64,000 bases of DNA from Oscillospiraceae bacterium (GTDB lineage: Bacteria > Bacillota > Clostridia > Oscillospirales > Acutalibacteraceae): positions 1 through 64,000 of the forward strand of contig SVPE01000009.1 of NCBI GenBank assembly GCA_015066015.1, given 5' to 3'. The notes beneath the pieces were generated by a model, which did no database searches, was not told the DNA's origin, and saw nothing but the letters and a program-made list of their open reading frames with translations. Shown piece after piece: positions 16,769 to 26,098 of this stretch. Each line of letters begins with the position of its first letter. Position 1 is the first letter of the stretch. The position numbers were made by a program, and so were the translations under genes.

Positions 16769-19204
16769 TCAGCTTATACTGTAAACCTTACCTTTTTCTG
16801 TGCTGAAGGTTGTCACACCGTTTTCAAAGGCAGTGGCTACCTCGTTTCCGTTTTCATCTTCAACGAGCATAACCTTTCCGTCATAAGCTATAGAGCAGGT
16901 GTTTCCGAGAAGTGATTTCACCTTACCCTTTCTGAGTCTGCCGTCTGCCCAGGTCATATCAACTTCAAAGCCACCCCTTGCACATATACCGGTTATCTCA
17001 CCGTTTTTCCAGCTGACGGGAAGCGCGGGAAGAAGCTGAATAAAGCCGAGATGACTTTGCAGAAGCATTTCACACACACCTGCAGTATATCCGAAGTTTC
17101 CGTCGATCTGGAAAGGCGGATGCGTGCCGAAAAGATTCTTGAGAATTGCCTTTTTAAGAATATTTGTGATGATTTCTTCACAGTCGTTACCCTGATGAAG
17201 TCTTGCATAAGAAAGAAGTCTTACCGCAAGTCCCCAACCCGTACTCTTCATTCCCCTGTCGCGAAGGGATGTCAGTGCAGCTTTTTTCATTTTCTCATCA
17301 GTTGTATCAATCTGTCTGAAGGGATAAAGCGTTAACATATGAGAAAGGTGGCGGTGCTTTTTCTGCACGCCCTTGTTACAGAAGCCTCTGAAAAAGAAAG
17401 AATCCTCCTCATACCACTCCTTTATCTGTCCCCATTTGCCGATATTTACAGGCTTGAGAAGCGGCTTCTGCTGCTTTACTTTTTCAACAATATCCTTGTT
17501 TACTTCAGCACCGAAGCCCGCCTTTTCAAGCTCATCGGCAGCAATAATCAGATCCTCATAAAGATTACAGATTATGCTCTGATCATAGGTGTTGCCCTGA
17601 GAAACAGGACCGTGCTCGGGAGAATATCCCGGTGAGCATACCAGTCTGCCCGTTTTCTTATCCTCATGAAGAAGCTGCGTCCACATAAGAGCACACTCTT
17701 GCATTGCGGGATAAATATCATTTTTAAGCTTGTTTATGTCACCTGTGAAAAGGTAATAATCAAAGCAGTTCTGCAGTGCCCAGGCACCGTTTGTCGGAGC
17801 CCATCCCCAACGCCAGGACGAGCCGGGGCCTACAAAGCCCAGAGGAGTAACCATCGTATGTATCATCCATCCCGTAGGCTTTTCATAATTGACCTCATCG
17901 CCGTTGAATTCACCAATACCGAGGGATTTTGCCGCAATGATTCTGCCGGGCTTACGAAGCGAATTTACAAAATCTATATACGGAAGCGCAGTTTCCGCAA
18001 GGTTTGCTACGTAGGCAGGCCAGTAATTCATCTGCACATTTACGTTGAAATGATAATCGCAGCACCAGGGCGGGTCGTTTTTCGCATTCCATATTCCCTG
18101 AAGATTTGCAGGAAGGGAGCCGTCACGTGAGGAAGCAATAAGCAGGTATCTTCCGTACTGAAAAAGCAGCGTGATAAGGTTGCGTCTGAATTCGCCCGTC
18201 TTCTCAAAACGCTTTAGCATATAATCGGTAGGCAGAATTGAGTCGTCCTGCTCGCCGAGGTTAAACTTCACTCTGTTATAAAGTGACTTGTAATCTGCAA
18301 TATGTGTTTTATAAAGCTCAGAAAAGCTCTTGTCCTTTACCCTTTCAACTGCAGCCGATGCTTTTTCAAGCGGGTCGCTGCCGTCAGAAAAAACAGGAAA
18401 ACTGTTAATATAATCCGTTGCAAGTGATGCTATAAAGGTAAAGCTTTTTACATCCTTGAGTATTATTCTGCCGTCCTTTGCAGAAATCTCGCCACCTTCG
18501 TGATAAAAGCTCACTGTAGCGCCGTATTTCATGGAGTTTTTATCCTTACCCGCAGGTGCATCAACGCCTGTGTTTGCCGAAACAGTACCGCTTATTTTTA
18601 TTGTGTTGCCCTCAGCGACAACAGTTGCCTCCGACTGTTCGGGAACAACATATACCTCTGCGGTAAGCACTGCATCCTCAGGCACCTGCTCCTCGTCACC
18701 CTTAAGCTTGTTTTCGCAGTCAATCTTTCCCGCAAAAACGTTGTCGGGATAAGAAACAAAATAGTGACGGGTGTAAACAACCTTGTCCTTCTGATAAGAT
18801 ACCATTGCCGAAGCCGTATCAAGGTCAAGGTCACGCAGATACTTTTCAGTTTCCTCGCCGTGGAAAAGCTGAATGTAGAGATTCATAAAGCTCTGATATG
18901 CGCCGAAACCTGTCATATCACCCTCAAGCTTTTTCATTTTGTCTGTGGCAGCAGCGGTGTCACCCTTGTCAAGCAAAGCCTGAATCTCACCGAGTGCCTC
19001 ACCTCTGTCACCGTTTTTTATGCCGCCGCAGAAGCCCTCAACATCGCCTCCACCCGACCAGAGAGTCTTTTCATTGAAATGTATAAGCTCACAGGCCTTG
19101 CCGCCGAAGACCTTTGCGCCGATTTTACCGTTACCCAAGGGCAGCGCCTGATTTTCCCAGCCGAGATAACTCATGTGAGCAGGCTCTTTATAGCATAAAA
19201 ACAT
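16769..19204 (-). CDS. glycoside hydrolase family 95 protein (alpha-L-fucosidase-like)
   Basis: The 811-residue protein opens with WENQALPLGNGKIGAKVFGG and IHFNEKTLWSGG, the family 95 N-terminal signature. The (alpha/alpha)6 barrel region contains NVNVQMNYWPA, WRWGWAPTNGAW, SPGYSPEHGP and HRHLSHMLTLYPF, and later FQIDGNFGYTAG. The Glu in SPEHGP, the Asp in DGNFG and the Asn pair in NVNVQMN correspond to residues used by GH95 inverting alpha-1,2-L-fucosidases. Some family members act on alpha-L-galactosides instead. There is no signal peptide, so the enzyme is probably cytoplasmic and acts on imported oligosaccharides. GGGAG precedes the ATG. Confidence 0.9.
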   Translation of the reverse strand: MFLCYKEPAHMSYLGWENQALPLGNGKIGAKVFGGKACELIHFNEKTLWSGGGDVEGFCGGIKNGDRGEALGEIQALLDKGDTAAATDKMKKLEGDMTGFGAYQSFMNLYIQLFHGEETEKYLRDLDLDTASAMVSYQKDKVVYTRHYFVSYPDNVFAGKIDCENKLKGDEEQVPEDAVLTAEVYVVPEQSEATVVAEGNTIKISGTVSANTGVDAPAGKDKNSMKYGATVSFYHEGGEISAKDGRIILKDVKSFTFIASLATDYINSFPVFSDGSDPLEKASAAVERVKDKSFSELYKTHIADYKSLYNRVKFNLGEQDDSILPTDYMLKRFEKTGEFRRNLITLLFQYGRYLLIASSRDGSLPANLQGIWNAKNDPPWCCDYHFNVNVQMNYWPAYVANLAETALPYIDFVNSLRKPGRIIAAKSLGIGEFNGDEVNYEKPTGWMIHTMVTPLGFVGPGSSWRWGWAPTNGAWALQNCFDYYLFTGDINKLKNDIYPAMQECALMWTQLLHEDKKTGRLVCSPGYSPEHGPVSQGNTYDQSIICNLYEDLIIAADELEKAGFGAEVNKDIVEKVKQQKPLLKPVNIGKWGQIKEWYEEDSFFFRGFCNKGVQKKHRHLSHMLTLYPFRQIDTTDEKMKKAALTSLRDRGMKSTGWGLAVRLLSYARLHQGNDCEEIITNILKKAILKNLFGTHPPFQIDGNFGYTAGVCEMLLQSHLGFIQLLPALPVSWKNGEITGICARGGFEVDMTWADGRLRKGKVKSLLGNTCSIAYDGKVMLVEDENGNEVATAFENGVTTFSTEKGKVYSIS

Positions 19205-19367
19205 ATCTTTTTTCTCCCTTTTCTGCTTGTTATACGTTTTATTATATATTCTTGATTATGAATAGTCAAGAACTTAAAAAATATGAACAAAAAAATTGAT
19301 TTTTTCTGATTGTTGTGATATTATATATAATGTATGTTTAAAAAATAATCATCAACGGAGATCCGCT

Positions 19368-19793
19368 ATGCAGTTGGACTATATTGTAAACATTGACACA
19401 AAGCAAAAAATAGAAGGAGAAGAGGAAAATCTCCAGATTATCACCCACGCCTCTTTCAACGGAAACAAAGACGATTACACCATTATTTACACCGAGCAGA
19501 ACAATGAAAACGGCGAAAGCAAAACCGAGCTCAGATGTGAAAACGGGGAAAAAATAACGGTTGTCCGCTTCGGTGACGAAATGACAACACACCTCATACT
19601 TGAAAAGGGCAGACGTCACATTTCCTGTCACAACACCCCCTTCGGTACATTCTCTATGGGCATCACGGCTCTTGAGATTGATTCGGACATGGACGAAAAA
19701 GGAGGCACTCTTCACTTCAGATATGCTACCGACATTGAGAACAATCCCCTTGGGGAAATTGTTTTCGACTTTACATTAAAGCCAAAAAAGTAA
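19368..19793 (+). CDS. DUF1934 (YwiB-like) beta-barrel protein
   Basis: From ATG 19368 (GGAG seven bases upstream) the protein has 141 residues and is rich in beta strands. It matches the DUF1934/YwiB family, small lipocalin-like proteins found in Firmicutes. The gene directly precedes argS, the same order as ywiB-argS in Bacillus, which strengthens the call. Its function is unknown. The first in-frame codons upstream (from 19296) have no ribosome site and were not used. It is cytoplasmic by lack of any signal. Confidence 0.82.
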   Translation: MQLDYIVNIDTKQKIEGEEENLQIITHASFNGNKDDYTIIYTEQNNENGESKTELRCENGEKITVVRFGDEMTTHLILEKGRRHISCHNTPFGTFSMGITALEIDSDMDEKGGTLHFRYATDIENNPLGEIVFDFTLKPKK

Positions 19794-19820
19794 AAGACCC
19801 ACAGAGAGGATTTGAAAAAA

Positions 19821-21560
19821 ATGTCAAGAACAACAGACAAAGCACAAAATCAGATAAGAAGCCTTGTTGCCGCAGCAATTGAAAAAGCACAGAAGGCTTC
19901 TCTTCTTCCCGATACCGAAAGTGCGGCATATTATGTTGAAGTCCCCGCTGACAGAAACAACGGCGACTATTCGACAAACGCTGCAATGGTAAATGCAAGA
20001 GCTTTCCGCCTTGCACCGAGAAAGATTGCAGAAATCATCGTTAATAACGCAAGCATCGAAGGCACCTATTTTGAAAAAATAGAAATCGCCGGTCCCGGAT
20101 TTATCAACTTCTTCCTTTCCGACTCCTACTATGCAGATATACTCTTTGAAATCGGTGAGGACGGAGAAAACTACGGCAGAAGTGACTACGGTAAAGGTAA
20201 GAGCATTAATGTTGAGTTCGTTTCCGCAAACCCGACCGGTCCTATGCATATGGGTAATGCAAGAGGCGGTGCTTTAGGTGACTGCCTTGCAGCAGTACTC
20301 GATTATGCCGGATATGATGTAAAAAGAGAGTTCTATGTAAACGATGCCGGCAATCAGATCGACAAATTCTCACTCTCTCTTGATATAAGATACCGTCAGC
20401 TCTGCGGTGAAAAAATCGAGCTTCCCGAGGATAGCTATCACGGTGAGGACATTGTGGAAAGAGCTACACAGTTCAAGGAAATCCACGGTGACAGCTTCAT
20501 GGCAAAAAGCGAAGCAGAAAGAAGAAAGGCTCTTGCAGAATTCGCACTTCCTCTCAACCTTGAAAACATGAAAAAGGCTATGGAGAAGTACCGCATCGAC
20601 TATGACCTCTGGTTCAGTGAGCTTACACTCCACAACGGCGGTGAGCTTCAGGAAACAATAGACATTCTCACCAAGGGCGGCTACACCTACGAAAAGGACG
20701 GCGCTCTCTGGTATAAGAACAAAGAGATTCAGACCGAGATGCTCTTAGCTCAGGGCAAAACTCAGGAATACATCGACAAGCTCGAGCTTAAAGACGATGT
20801 TCTCATAAGAGCAAACGGAAATCCCACATATTTTGCAGCAGATATTGCCTATCACAGAAACAAGCTTGAAAAAAGAGGTTTTGACAAGGCAATCGACGTC
20901 TGGGGTGCTGACCACCACGGCCACGTTGCAAGAATGAAGGGTGCCATGAAGGCAGTGGGAATTGACCCCGACAGACTTGATATTCTTCTTATGCAGTTTG
21001 TACGTCTTGTACGTGATGGAGAGGTCGTAAGAATGAGTAAGCGTACGGGCAAGGCAATCACCCTTGTCGACCTTCTCAACGAAGTACCCATCGACGCAGT
21101 AAGATTCCTTTTCAATATGAGAGAGCCCGGCTCACTTATGGACTTCGACCTTGACCTTGCAGTTGAGCAGACCTCACAGAATCCCGTTTATTACTGCCAG
21201 TATGCTCACGCAAGAATCTGCAGTATTCTCGCAAAGCTTGAAGCAGAGGGTAAAAAGGCAAGAGCCTGCACCGCACAGGAGCTTATGCTTCTCTCCTGCC
21301 CCGAAGAAAGAGAGCTTATCCGCTTCCTTTCAACTCTCGGCGATGTAATCGTCTCCGCAGCAAAGAATTATGACCCTGCAAAGGTCACACACTATGCTGT
21401 TGACCTTGCAACCTGCTTCCATAAATTCTACAACAACTGCCGCGTAGGTGTCGAAGACGAGAGCCTAATGCAGGCACGTCTCTTCCTTTGTATCTGCACA
21501 AGAGACACCCTCAAGAGCATTCTCAATATGCTCAAGGTTAATTCCCCGGAAAGAATGTAA
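19821..21560 (+). CDS. argS: arginine-tRNA ligase
   Basis: ArgRS is a class I aminoacyl-tRNA synthetase that charges tRNA-Arg. The 579-residue protein has an N-terminal Add-1 domain. The HIGH-type motif is NPTGPMHMGNARGG, with HMGN in the HIGH position, and VRMSKRTGKAI stands in the KMSKS position. The C-terminal anticodon-binding domain runs from about residue 460 and ends in the typical VNSPERM. I use ATG 19821, ten bases after GAGAGGA. A TTG at 19812 is in frame but sits on the ribosome site. It follows the DUF1934 gene by 27 bases, so it is probably co-transcribed. Confidence 0.96.
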   Translation: MSRTTDKAQNQIRSLVAAAIEKAQKASLLPDTESAAYYVEVPADRNNGDYSTNAAMVNARAFRLAPRKIAEIIVNNASIEGTYFEKIEIAGPGFINFFLSDSYYADILFEIGEDGENYGRSDYGKGKSINVEFVSANPTGPMHMGNARGGALGDCLAAVLDYAGYDVKREFYVNDAGNQIDKFSLSLDIRYRQLCGEKIELPEDSYHGEDIVERATQFKEIHGDSFMAKSEAERRKALAEFALPLNLENMKKAMEKYRIDYDLWFSELTLHNGGELQETIDILTKGGYTYEKDGALWYKNKEIQTEMLLAQGKTQEYIDKLELKDDVLIRANGNPTYFAADIAYHRNKLEKRGFDKAIDVWGADHHGHVARMKGAMKAVGIDPDRLDILLMQFVRLVRDGEVVRMSKRTGKAITLVDLLNEVPIDAVRFLFNMREPGSLMDFDLDLAVEQTSQNPVYYCQYAHARICSILAKLEAEGKKARACTAQELMLLSCPEERELIRFLSTLGDVIVSAAKNYDPAKVTHYAVDLATCFHKFYNNCRVGVEDESLMQARLFLCICTRDTLKSILNMLKVNSPERM

Positions 21561-21649
21561 CAGCACCATTAAAATATTTCTGAAAAATAAAGTAATTTTA
21601 AGCTAAGCGACCTAAACTATAAACATAAAACAAAAAAGGAGTTACCACC

Positions 21650-22339
21650 ATGAACACAGAAAAAATTCTTGTTGTCGATGATGACCTTAATATCTGCGAG
21701 CTTCTGAGACTTTATCTTACAAAAGAAGGCTATAACGTCGTTATCGTAAACGACGGTGCAAGTGCAGTTACCGCTTTCCAGGAGGAAAGTCCTTCACTGG
21801 TGCTTCTCGACATTATGCTTCCCAAGCTTGACGGCTGGCAGGTGTGCAGAGAAATCAGAAAATTCTCCGATGTACCCATCATTATGCTTACTGCAAAGGG
21901 TGAGGTTTTTGACCGCGTGCTCGGTCTTGAGCTCGGTGCTGACGACTACGTTGTAAAACCCTTTGATACCAAAGAAATCGTAGCACGAATCAAGGCAGTT
22001 CTCCGTCGCAGTGCTTCCTACACTGCAGAGGAAATCAAAGAAGTGCACTACGACAAGCTTTCCATTAACCTTACAAACTATGAGCTCAAGGTTGCAGGCG
22101 TACAGATTGATACACCTCCCAAAGAAATGGAGCTTATTTTCCATCTTGCAAAAAGTCCCAACAGAGTTTTCACAAGAGACCAGCTTCTTGACGAGGTATG
22201 GGGCTACGACTATTACGGCGACAGCAGAACCGTTGACGTTCATGTAAAACGTCTTCGCGAAAAGCTTGAAGGCGTTTCTGACAAATGGGAGCTTCGCACT
22301 GTTTGGGGTGTAGGCTACAAATTTGAAACCAAAGACTGA
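21650..22339 (+). CDS. OmpR/PhoB-family response regulator
   Basis: The 229-residue protein has a receiver domain (residues 1-120): the acidic pair DD near residue 11, phospho-acceptor Asp in LVLLDIMLPKLDG, and Lys in GADDYVVKPFD. A winged-helix DNA-binding domain follows, with EVWGYDYYGDSRTVDVHVKR. It pairs with the histidine kinase encoded 95 bases downstream. The HtrA-type protease gene after the kinase suggests an envelope-stress regulon, in the manner of VicRK/CssRS-HtrA neighbourhoods (inference). AAGGAG precedes the ATG. Confidence 0.93.
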   Translation: MNTEKILVVDDDLNICELLRLYLTKEGYNVVIVNDGASAVTAFQEESPSLVLLDIMLPKLDGWQVCREIRKFSDVPIIMLTAKGEVFDRVLGLELGADDYVVKPFDTKEIVARIKAVLRRSASYTAEEIKEVHYDKLSINLTNYELKVAGVQIDTPPKEMELIFHLAKSPNRVFTRDQLLDEVWGYDYYGDSRTVDVHVKRLREKLEGVSDKWELRTVWGVGYKFETKD

Positions 22340-22356
22340 TAAAACTCAGCTCTGAT

Positions 22357-22385
22357 GCAGGAACGCCCGTAAGGGTTGTTCCTGC
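22357..22385 (+). terminator. hairpin between response regulator and kinase genes
   Basis: GCAGGAAC (22357-22364) pairs perfectly with GTTCCTGC (22378-22385). Only TAATTTTGG follows, so it is a weak terminator at best and may tune kinase versus regulator expression. Confidence 0.5.
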
Positions 22386-22434
22386 TAATTTTGGTAAAAG
22401 GCATCAGAAACACCAGCACACGGAGGGAATCGGA

Positions 22435-23883
22435 TTGAAAAAACTGAAAAAACGTAAAAGTACTCTTCTGCGCCGATACTTCAAATCAATGGCGCTTACA
22501 ATTTCACTTGCCCTGCTCTTCTTCGGATTTCTTATGATGATTTTTATTGCAGGTCAGTGGTGGACAGACAAGGTTGATACTCTCACAGAAAACGCACGTA
22601 GCATTGCATCTGTTTACAGCTCCGCTACCGAAGACTCAAAGGTAAGTGATGAGGGCCTTCTAAAAAGCACTCTTAGCATTATGAACAGTGCCACAAAATC
22701 TGACTATTTTATATCAGACCCGGAGGGCAATATCATTCTCTGTGCTGCCGAAGGAGCAGATGTCTGTGAGAGACACAGCAACCTCAAAATTTCGAAATCT
22801 CACATGGAAAGCGCCCTTGACGGCGGATTCTCCGATTATGCCACTCTTGACGAATTCGGTGAAGGCCGTTTTCTTGTTGCAGTACCCATAAAGGTAAACG
22901 GTAATCCCGTGGCAGCCGTTTTCGCCGTAGAGGACGCCATTACAGGTCTTCTTCCCTACATTTCGAGCATTATGACGGCAATTTTTGCCATTTTGTTCCT
23001 TGCACTTCTTGTTATCTTCCTTGCAATTTACTTCATCACCAAAAGTATCACTGAGCCCCTCGGGGAAATGGAAGAGGTTACAAGCTATATCGCAAAGGGC
23101 GACTTTTCACACCGTGTAAACGTCAACTACAAGGACAGGGACTTCTCTAAGTTCGCTTCAGCACTTAACAAAATGGCTGATGAACTTGCCATTGAAGATG
23201 ACAGCCGTAAAAGCTTCGTTGCAAATGTTTCCCACGAGCTCAAAACTCCGATGACATCGATTTCAGGTTTTATTGACGGCATTCTTGACGGTACTATCCC
23301 TCCTGAGGACGAAAAGAAATACCTTCGCATCGTTTCAAGTGAGGTACAGAGACTTTCCCGTATGGTAGTTTCAATGCTCAACCTTTCAAAAATTGAAGCC
23401 GGAGAAATTTCCATAAACCTCAACAAATACGATATAGGAAAACAGATTTTTGAAACGCTCCTCTCATTTGAAAAGAGAATCGACGAAAAAAATATTACCA
23501 TAGAGGGCTTTGAAGATATGGGGGCAATATTTGCCCTTGCAGACAGAGATCTTATTCAGCAGGTGCTTTATAATCTGCTTGACAACGCCATCAAATTTAG
23601 CCCCCCTTCCGGCACAATAAGTATTTCAGCAAAAAATAGCGAAGAAAAAACAACTGTAACTATAAGAAATACCGGCCAGGGAATTTCCCCTGACGAACTT
23701 GCAAGAATTTTCGAACGCTTTTACAAGGTTGACAAATCACGAAGCTATGATACAAAGGGTGTAGGGCTCGGACTTTACATTGTCAAAACCATAGTTAATA
23801 TGCACGACGGTGAAATCACCGCCGACAGCAAGCTTGGCGAATACACTGAATTCAGATTCTCCCTTCCCCATCAGCAAAATTAA
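22435..23883 (+). CDS. sensor histidine kinase
   Basis: The 482-residue membrane protein has a first transmembrane helix at about residues 17-40, an extracytoplasmic sensor region of about 130 residues, and a second helix near 176-200. A HAMP segment follows. The HisKA box is FVANVSHELKTPMTS with the phospho-His, then the N box VLYNLLDNAIKFS and the G box GVGLGLYIVK. It phosphorylates the upstream regulator. The start is TTG at 22435, seven bases after GGAGGG; no ATG fits better. Non-ATG initiation may keep kinase levels below the regulator. Confidence 0.93.
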   Translation: MKKLKKRKSTLLRRYFKSMALTISLALLFFGFLMMIFIAGQWWTDKVDTLTENARSIASVYSSATEDSKVSDEGLLKSTLSIMNSATKSDYFISDPEGNIILCAAEGADVCERHSNLKISKSHMESALDGGFSDYATLDEFGEGRFLVAVPIKVNGNPVAAVFAVEDAITGLLPYISSIMTAIFAILFLALLVIFLAIYFITKSITEPLGEMEEVTSYIAKGDFSHRVNVNYKDRDFSKFASALNKMADELAIEDDSRKSFVANVSHELKTPMTSISGFIDGILDGTIPPEDEKKYLRIVSSEVQRLSRMVVSMLNLSKIEAGEISINLNKYDIGKQIFETLLSFEKRIDEKNITIEGFEDMGAIFALADRDLIQQVLYNLLDNAIKFSPPSGTISISAKNSEEKTTVTIRNTGQGISPDELARIFERFYKVDKSRSYDTKGVGLGLYIVKTIVNMHDGEITADSKLGEYTEFRFSLPHQQN

Positions 23884-23947
23884 TTTAAGCTAATTTTTAA
23901 CAACCCGTTGTATATTTAACAATAATTTCTTATAAGGAGATGTTACG

Positions 23948-25741
23948 ATGAACGAGAATAATAAACCTCTTTTTGATAACGGAGAAAAATATGAAGTACC
24001 CGAAGCACCGGCACATGTGGAAGCTGAACCCGAAGTAAGCTTTTCTTCGCAAGACGCTTTCCCTACTGAAGAGCCCGCTTCTACCGAAGCAGAAAACTCA
24101 CAAGCAGTTGTAGATGCCCTCTCTGCCGATGTAGCGGAAAATCCTTCTTCAGATACAGAAGATTCTCTGCCTGTTTACTCCGAGACTTCTGCAGAAGAAT
24201 ATTCCTCTTACGACAATCAGCCCGTAGTGCAGGAAAACACCCCTGCTGAAGAAACCTTTAACCCTTATGCGCCTAAAACACCGGCAGCAGATTCATTCAA
24301 CAACTATTCCTCAGTCGGCTACAATCAGGCCGCTTCAGCCTCTTCTCCCAATCAGGTTAATCCATCCTATAACCAGCCGATTAATCAGAACTATAACAAT
24401 TTCAATAATGGCTACAATCCCAACGGAGCACCGGGCTATAACTATTCACCCTATCAGCCTCCCCAGCCTAAAAACAACAAAGGCGGTAAAATTGCGCTGT
24501 TCGTTATAATCGGTATCTGCGTTTTTGTCGGACTTATTGCTATTATTTCAAGCTTCTTTGGCAGAGAGAACAACATCCCGACTAACGATGCAACCGGACC
24601 TGTAGCGGAAACTACATCCGGTTATCCCGGCTATGAAGTGCCTCCCACCTCTGCAGCAAGCACCAACGGCACTGTCGTCAGCACCACACAGAACTATGAC
24701 CAGAACATCAACTCAATCTGGGTTGCAGAAAAGGTAAGACCCAGCGTTGTCGGTGTCCTTGCATATCAGCAAGGCGAGCTCGCCGGCGAAGGCTCAGGTG
24801 TTCTCATGAGTGAGGATGCTTCAAAAAACTGCACTTACGTAATCACATGCGCGCACGTTATCAATGAGCCCGGTTGTGAATTTGTTATCCTTCTTCTTGA
24901 CGGAAGTGTTCATGAAGCAGAAATCGTCGCCCTTGACGAAAGAACAGACATCGGCGTGCTTAAGGTTAACACGACAGGACTTCCCCTTGCTGAAATCGGT
25001 GATTCAGCAACACTTAAAATAGGTGAGCCAATCTACGCAATCGGTAATCCCGGCGGCAGCGAATACTTCGGTTCAATCACAAACGGCATTGTTGCCGCTA
25101 TTGACCGTTCAATCAATGCAACCTACACAATGACCTGCATTCAGCACAACGCCGCCATCAACCCCGGCAACTCGGGCGGTGCTCTCGTAAACACTGCAGG
25201 CCAGGTAATCGGTATCAACTCATCAAAAATTGCCAGAACTGATTACGAAGGCATGGGCTTTGCCGTTCCGTCTGCAATTTTTACATCTGTTGTTGATGCA
25301 CTTATTCAGCACGGTTATGTACCCAACAGACCCGAGCTCGGTATTAAGTATGCATCCGTAAGCGATTATCAGCTCTACTCACTTATTGTTTCGATCAAGG
25401 GTCTTCCAAGAGAGTCAATTATCATCGCTGAAATTCCCGAAGGCAGTGCTCTTTCCAACACTCAGGCACAGGTAGGCGATCTTATCATCGCAGTAAACGG
25501 CAAGGAAATGGATTCCTCTGATGTGCTTCTTGACCTTATTGATACAGGTGCTGTCGGCGACACACTCACACTCACTCTTTGCAGAGTACAGGACAGAAGC
25601 TACGAAACTTCAACCTTTGATGTTACCGTTCAGCTTGTTGAAGACAAGGGTTCAATCACCACAACAACCCAGCAGGCAACTCTTCCCTCGCAAAACAACT
25701 ACGGCGACTTTGAAGATTTCTTTGACTTCTTCGGTTGGTAA
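23948..25741 (+). CDS. membrane-anchored HtrA/DegP-type serine protease with PDZ domain
   Basis: The 597-residue protein starts with an acidic, then Asn/Tyr/Gln/Pro-rich cytoplasmic region of about 180 residues. One transmembrane helix follows (about 182-203), then a Thr/Ser-rich linker. The trypsin-like domain has triad His in TCAHVIN, Asp in ERTDIGVLK and Ser in NPGNSGGAL. A C-terminal PDZ domain contains GSALSNTQAQVGDLI, and the tail is acidic and aromatic. It would degrade or refold misfolded envelope proteins. It lies 64 bases after the kinase gene with its own AAGGAG, and a strong terminator follows, so regulator, kinase and protease probably form one operon. Confidence 0.92.
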   Translation: MNENNKPLFDNGEKYEVPEAPAHVEAEPEVSFSSQDAFPTEEPASTEAENSQAVVDALSADVAENPSSDTEDSLPVYSETSAEEYSSYDNQPVVQENTPAEETFNPYAPKTPAADSFNNYSSVGYNQAASASSPNQVNPSYNQPINQNYNNFNNGYNPNGAPGYNYSPYQPPQPKNNKGGKIALFVIIGICVFVGLIAIISSFFGRENNIPTNDATGPVAETTSGYPGYEVPPTSAASTNGTVVSTTQNYDQNINSIWVAEKVRPSVVGVLAYQQGELAGEGSGVLMSEDASKNCTYVITCAHVINEPGCEFVILLLDGSVHEAEIVALDERTDIGVLKVNTTGLPLAEIGDSATLKIGEPIYAIGNPGGSEYFGSITNGIVAAIDRSINATYTMTCIQHNAAINPGNSGGALVNTAGQVIGINSSKIARTDYEGMGFAVPSAIFTSVVDALIQHGYVPNRPELGIKYASVSDYQLYSLIVSIKGLPRESIIIAEIPEGSALSNTQAQVGDLIIAVNGKEMDSSDVLLDLIDTGAVGDTLTLTLCRVQDRSYETSTFDVTVQLVEDKGSITTTTQQATLPSQNNYGDFEDFFDFFGW

Positions 25742-25760
25742 AATCAGATACAAAAACTCA

Positions 25761-25795
25761 GGGTGCTTCGTTTCGTCGAAGCACCTTTTATTTTT
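25761..25795 (+). terminator. terminator of the two-component/HtrA operon
   Basis: GGTGCTTCG (25762-25770) pairs with CGAAGCACC (25777-25785), followed by TTTTATTTTT. Confidence 0.88.
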
Positions 25796-25824
25796 AACGC
25801 CCCACGGCTTAGCCGTGGGGCGTT
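25796..25824. repeat. perfect 13-bp hairpin
   Basis: AACGCCCCACGGC and GCCGTGGGGCGTT form a perfect 13-bp stem with a three-base loop, directly after the T-run of the preceding terminator. On the minus strand it is followed by AAAAATAAAAG, on the plus strand by ACTATTAA, so it lacks a proper U-tract. It is probably a bacterial interspersed palindrome. Confidence 0.6.
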
Positions 25825-25862
25825 ACTATTAATTCGGAATCAACAAAAAACTCCGGTATTAC

Positions 25863-26026
25863 GCGCGGTGAAATAAGCCGCTTTCTCTGAAAGCGGCTTA
25901 TCAAAGAGCCCCGAAAACTTCGCTTTTTATGTCTGCAAAGCAAAGCTTTAAACTGCGACGATTTTAAAAAGGAAAGTGAGGGGGCTCTTTAGCGGCAACG
26001 CCGCAGGCGTTGCCGTTTCACCGCGC
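25863..26026. repeat. nested four-stem palindromic element
   Basis: Four perfect stems are organised as a closed junction. P1 is GCGCGGTGAAA (25863-25873) with TTTCACCGCGC (26016-26026). P2 is an 11-bp hairpin, TAAGCCGCTTT with AAAGCGGCTTA (25874-25900). P3 is AAAGAGCCCC (25903-25912) with GGGGCTCTTT (25981-25990) around a 68-base loop. P4 is CGGCAACGCC with GGCGTTGCCG (25993-26015). The stems abut almost without gaps. The element occupies the space between two convergent genes and holds no coding frame. It could be an RNA or a mobile palindrome. Confidence 0.8.
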
Positions 26027-26049
26027 TCCCCTTCTCTACCCTTAAAAGC

Positions 26050-26086
26050 AAGAATCAGGACAACAAATTACGTGTCCTGATTCTTG
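26050..26086 (-). terminator. terminator after tsaD
   Basis: AAGAATCAGGACA (26050-26062) pairs with TGTCCTGATTCTT (26073-26085), a perfect 13-bp stem 13 bases beyond the tsaD stop. The minus-strand run after it is only GCTTTTAAG, so termination may be partial. Confidence 0.7.
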
Positions 26087-26098
26087 TATAAAAAAGAT

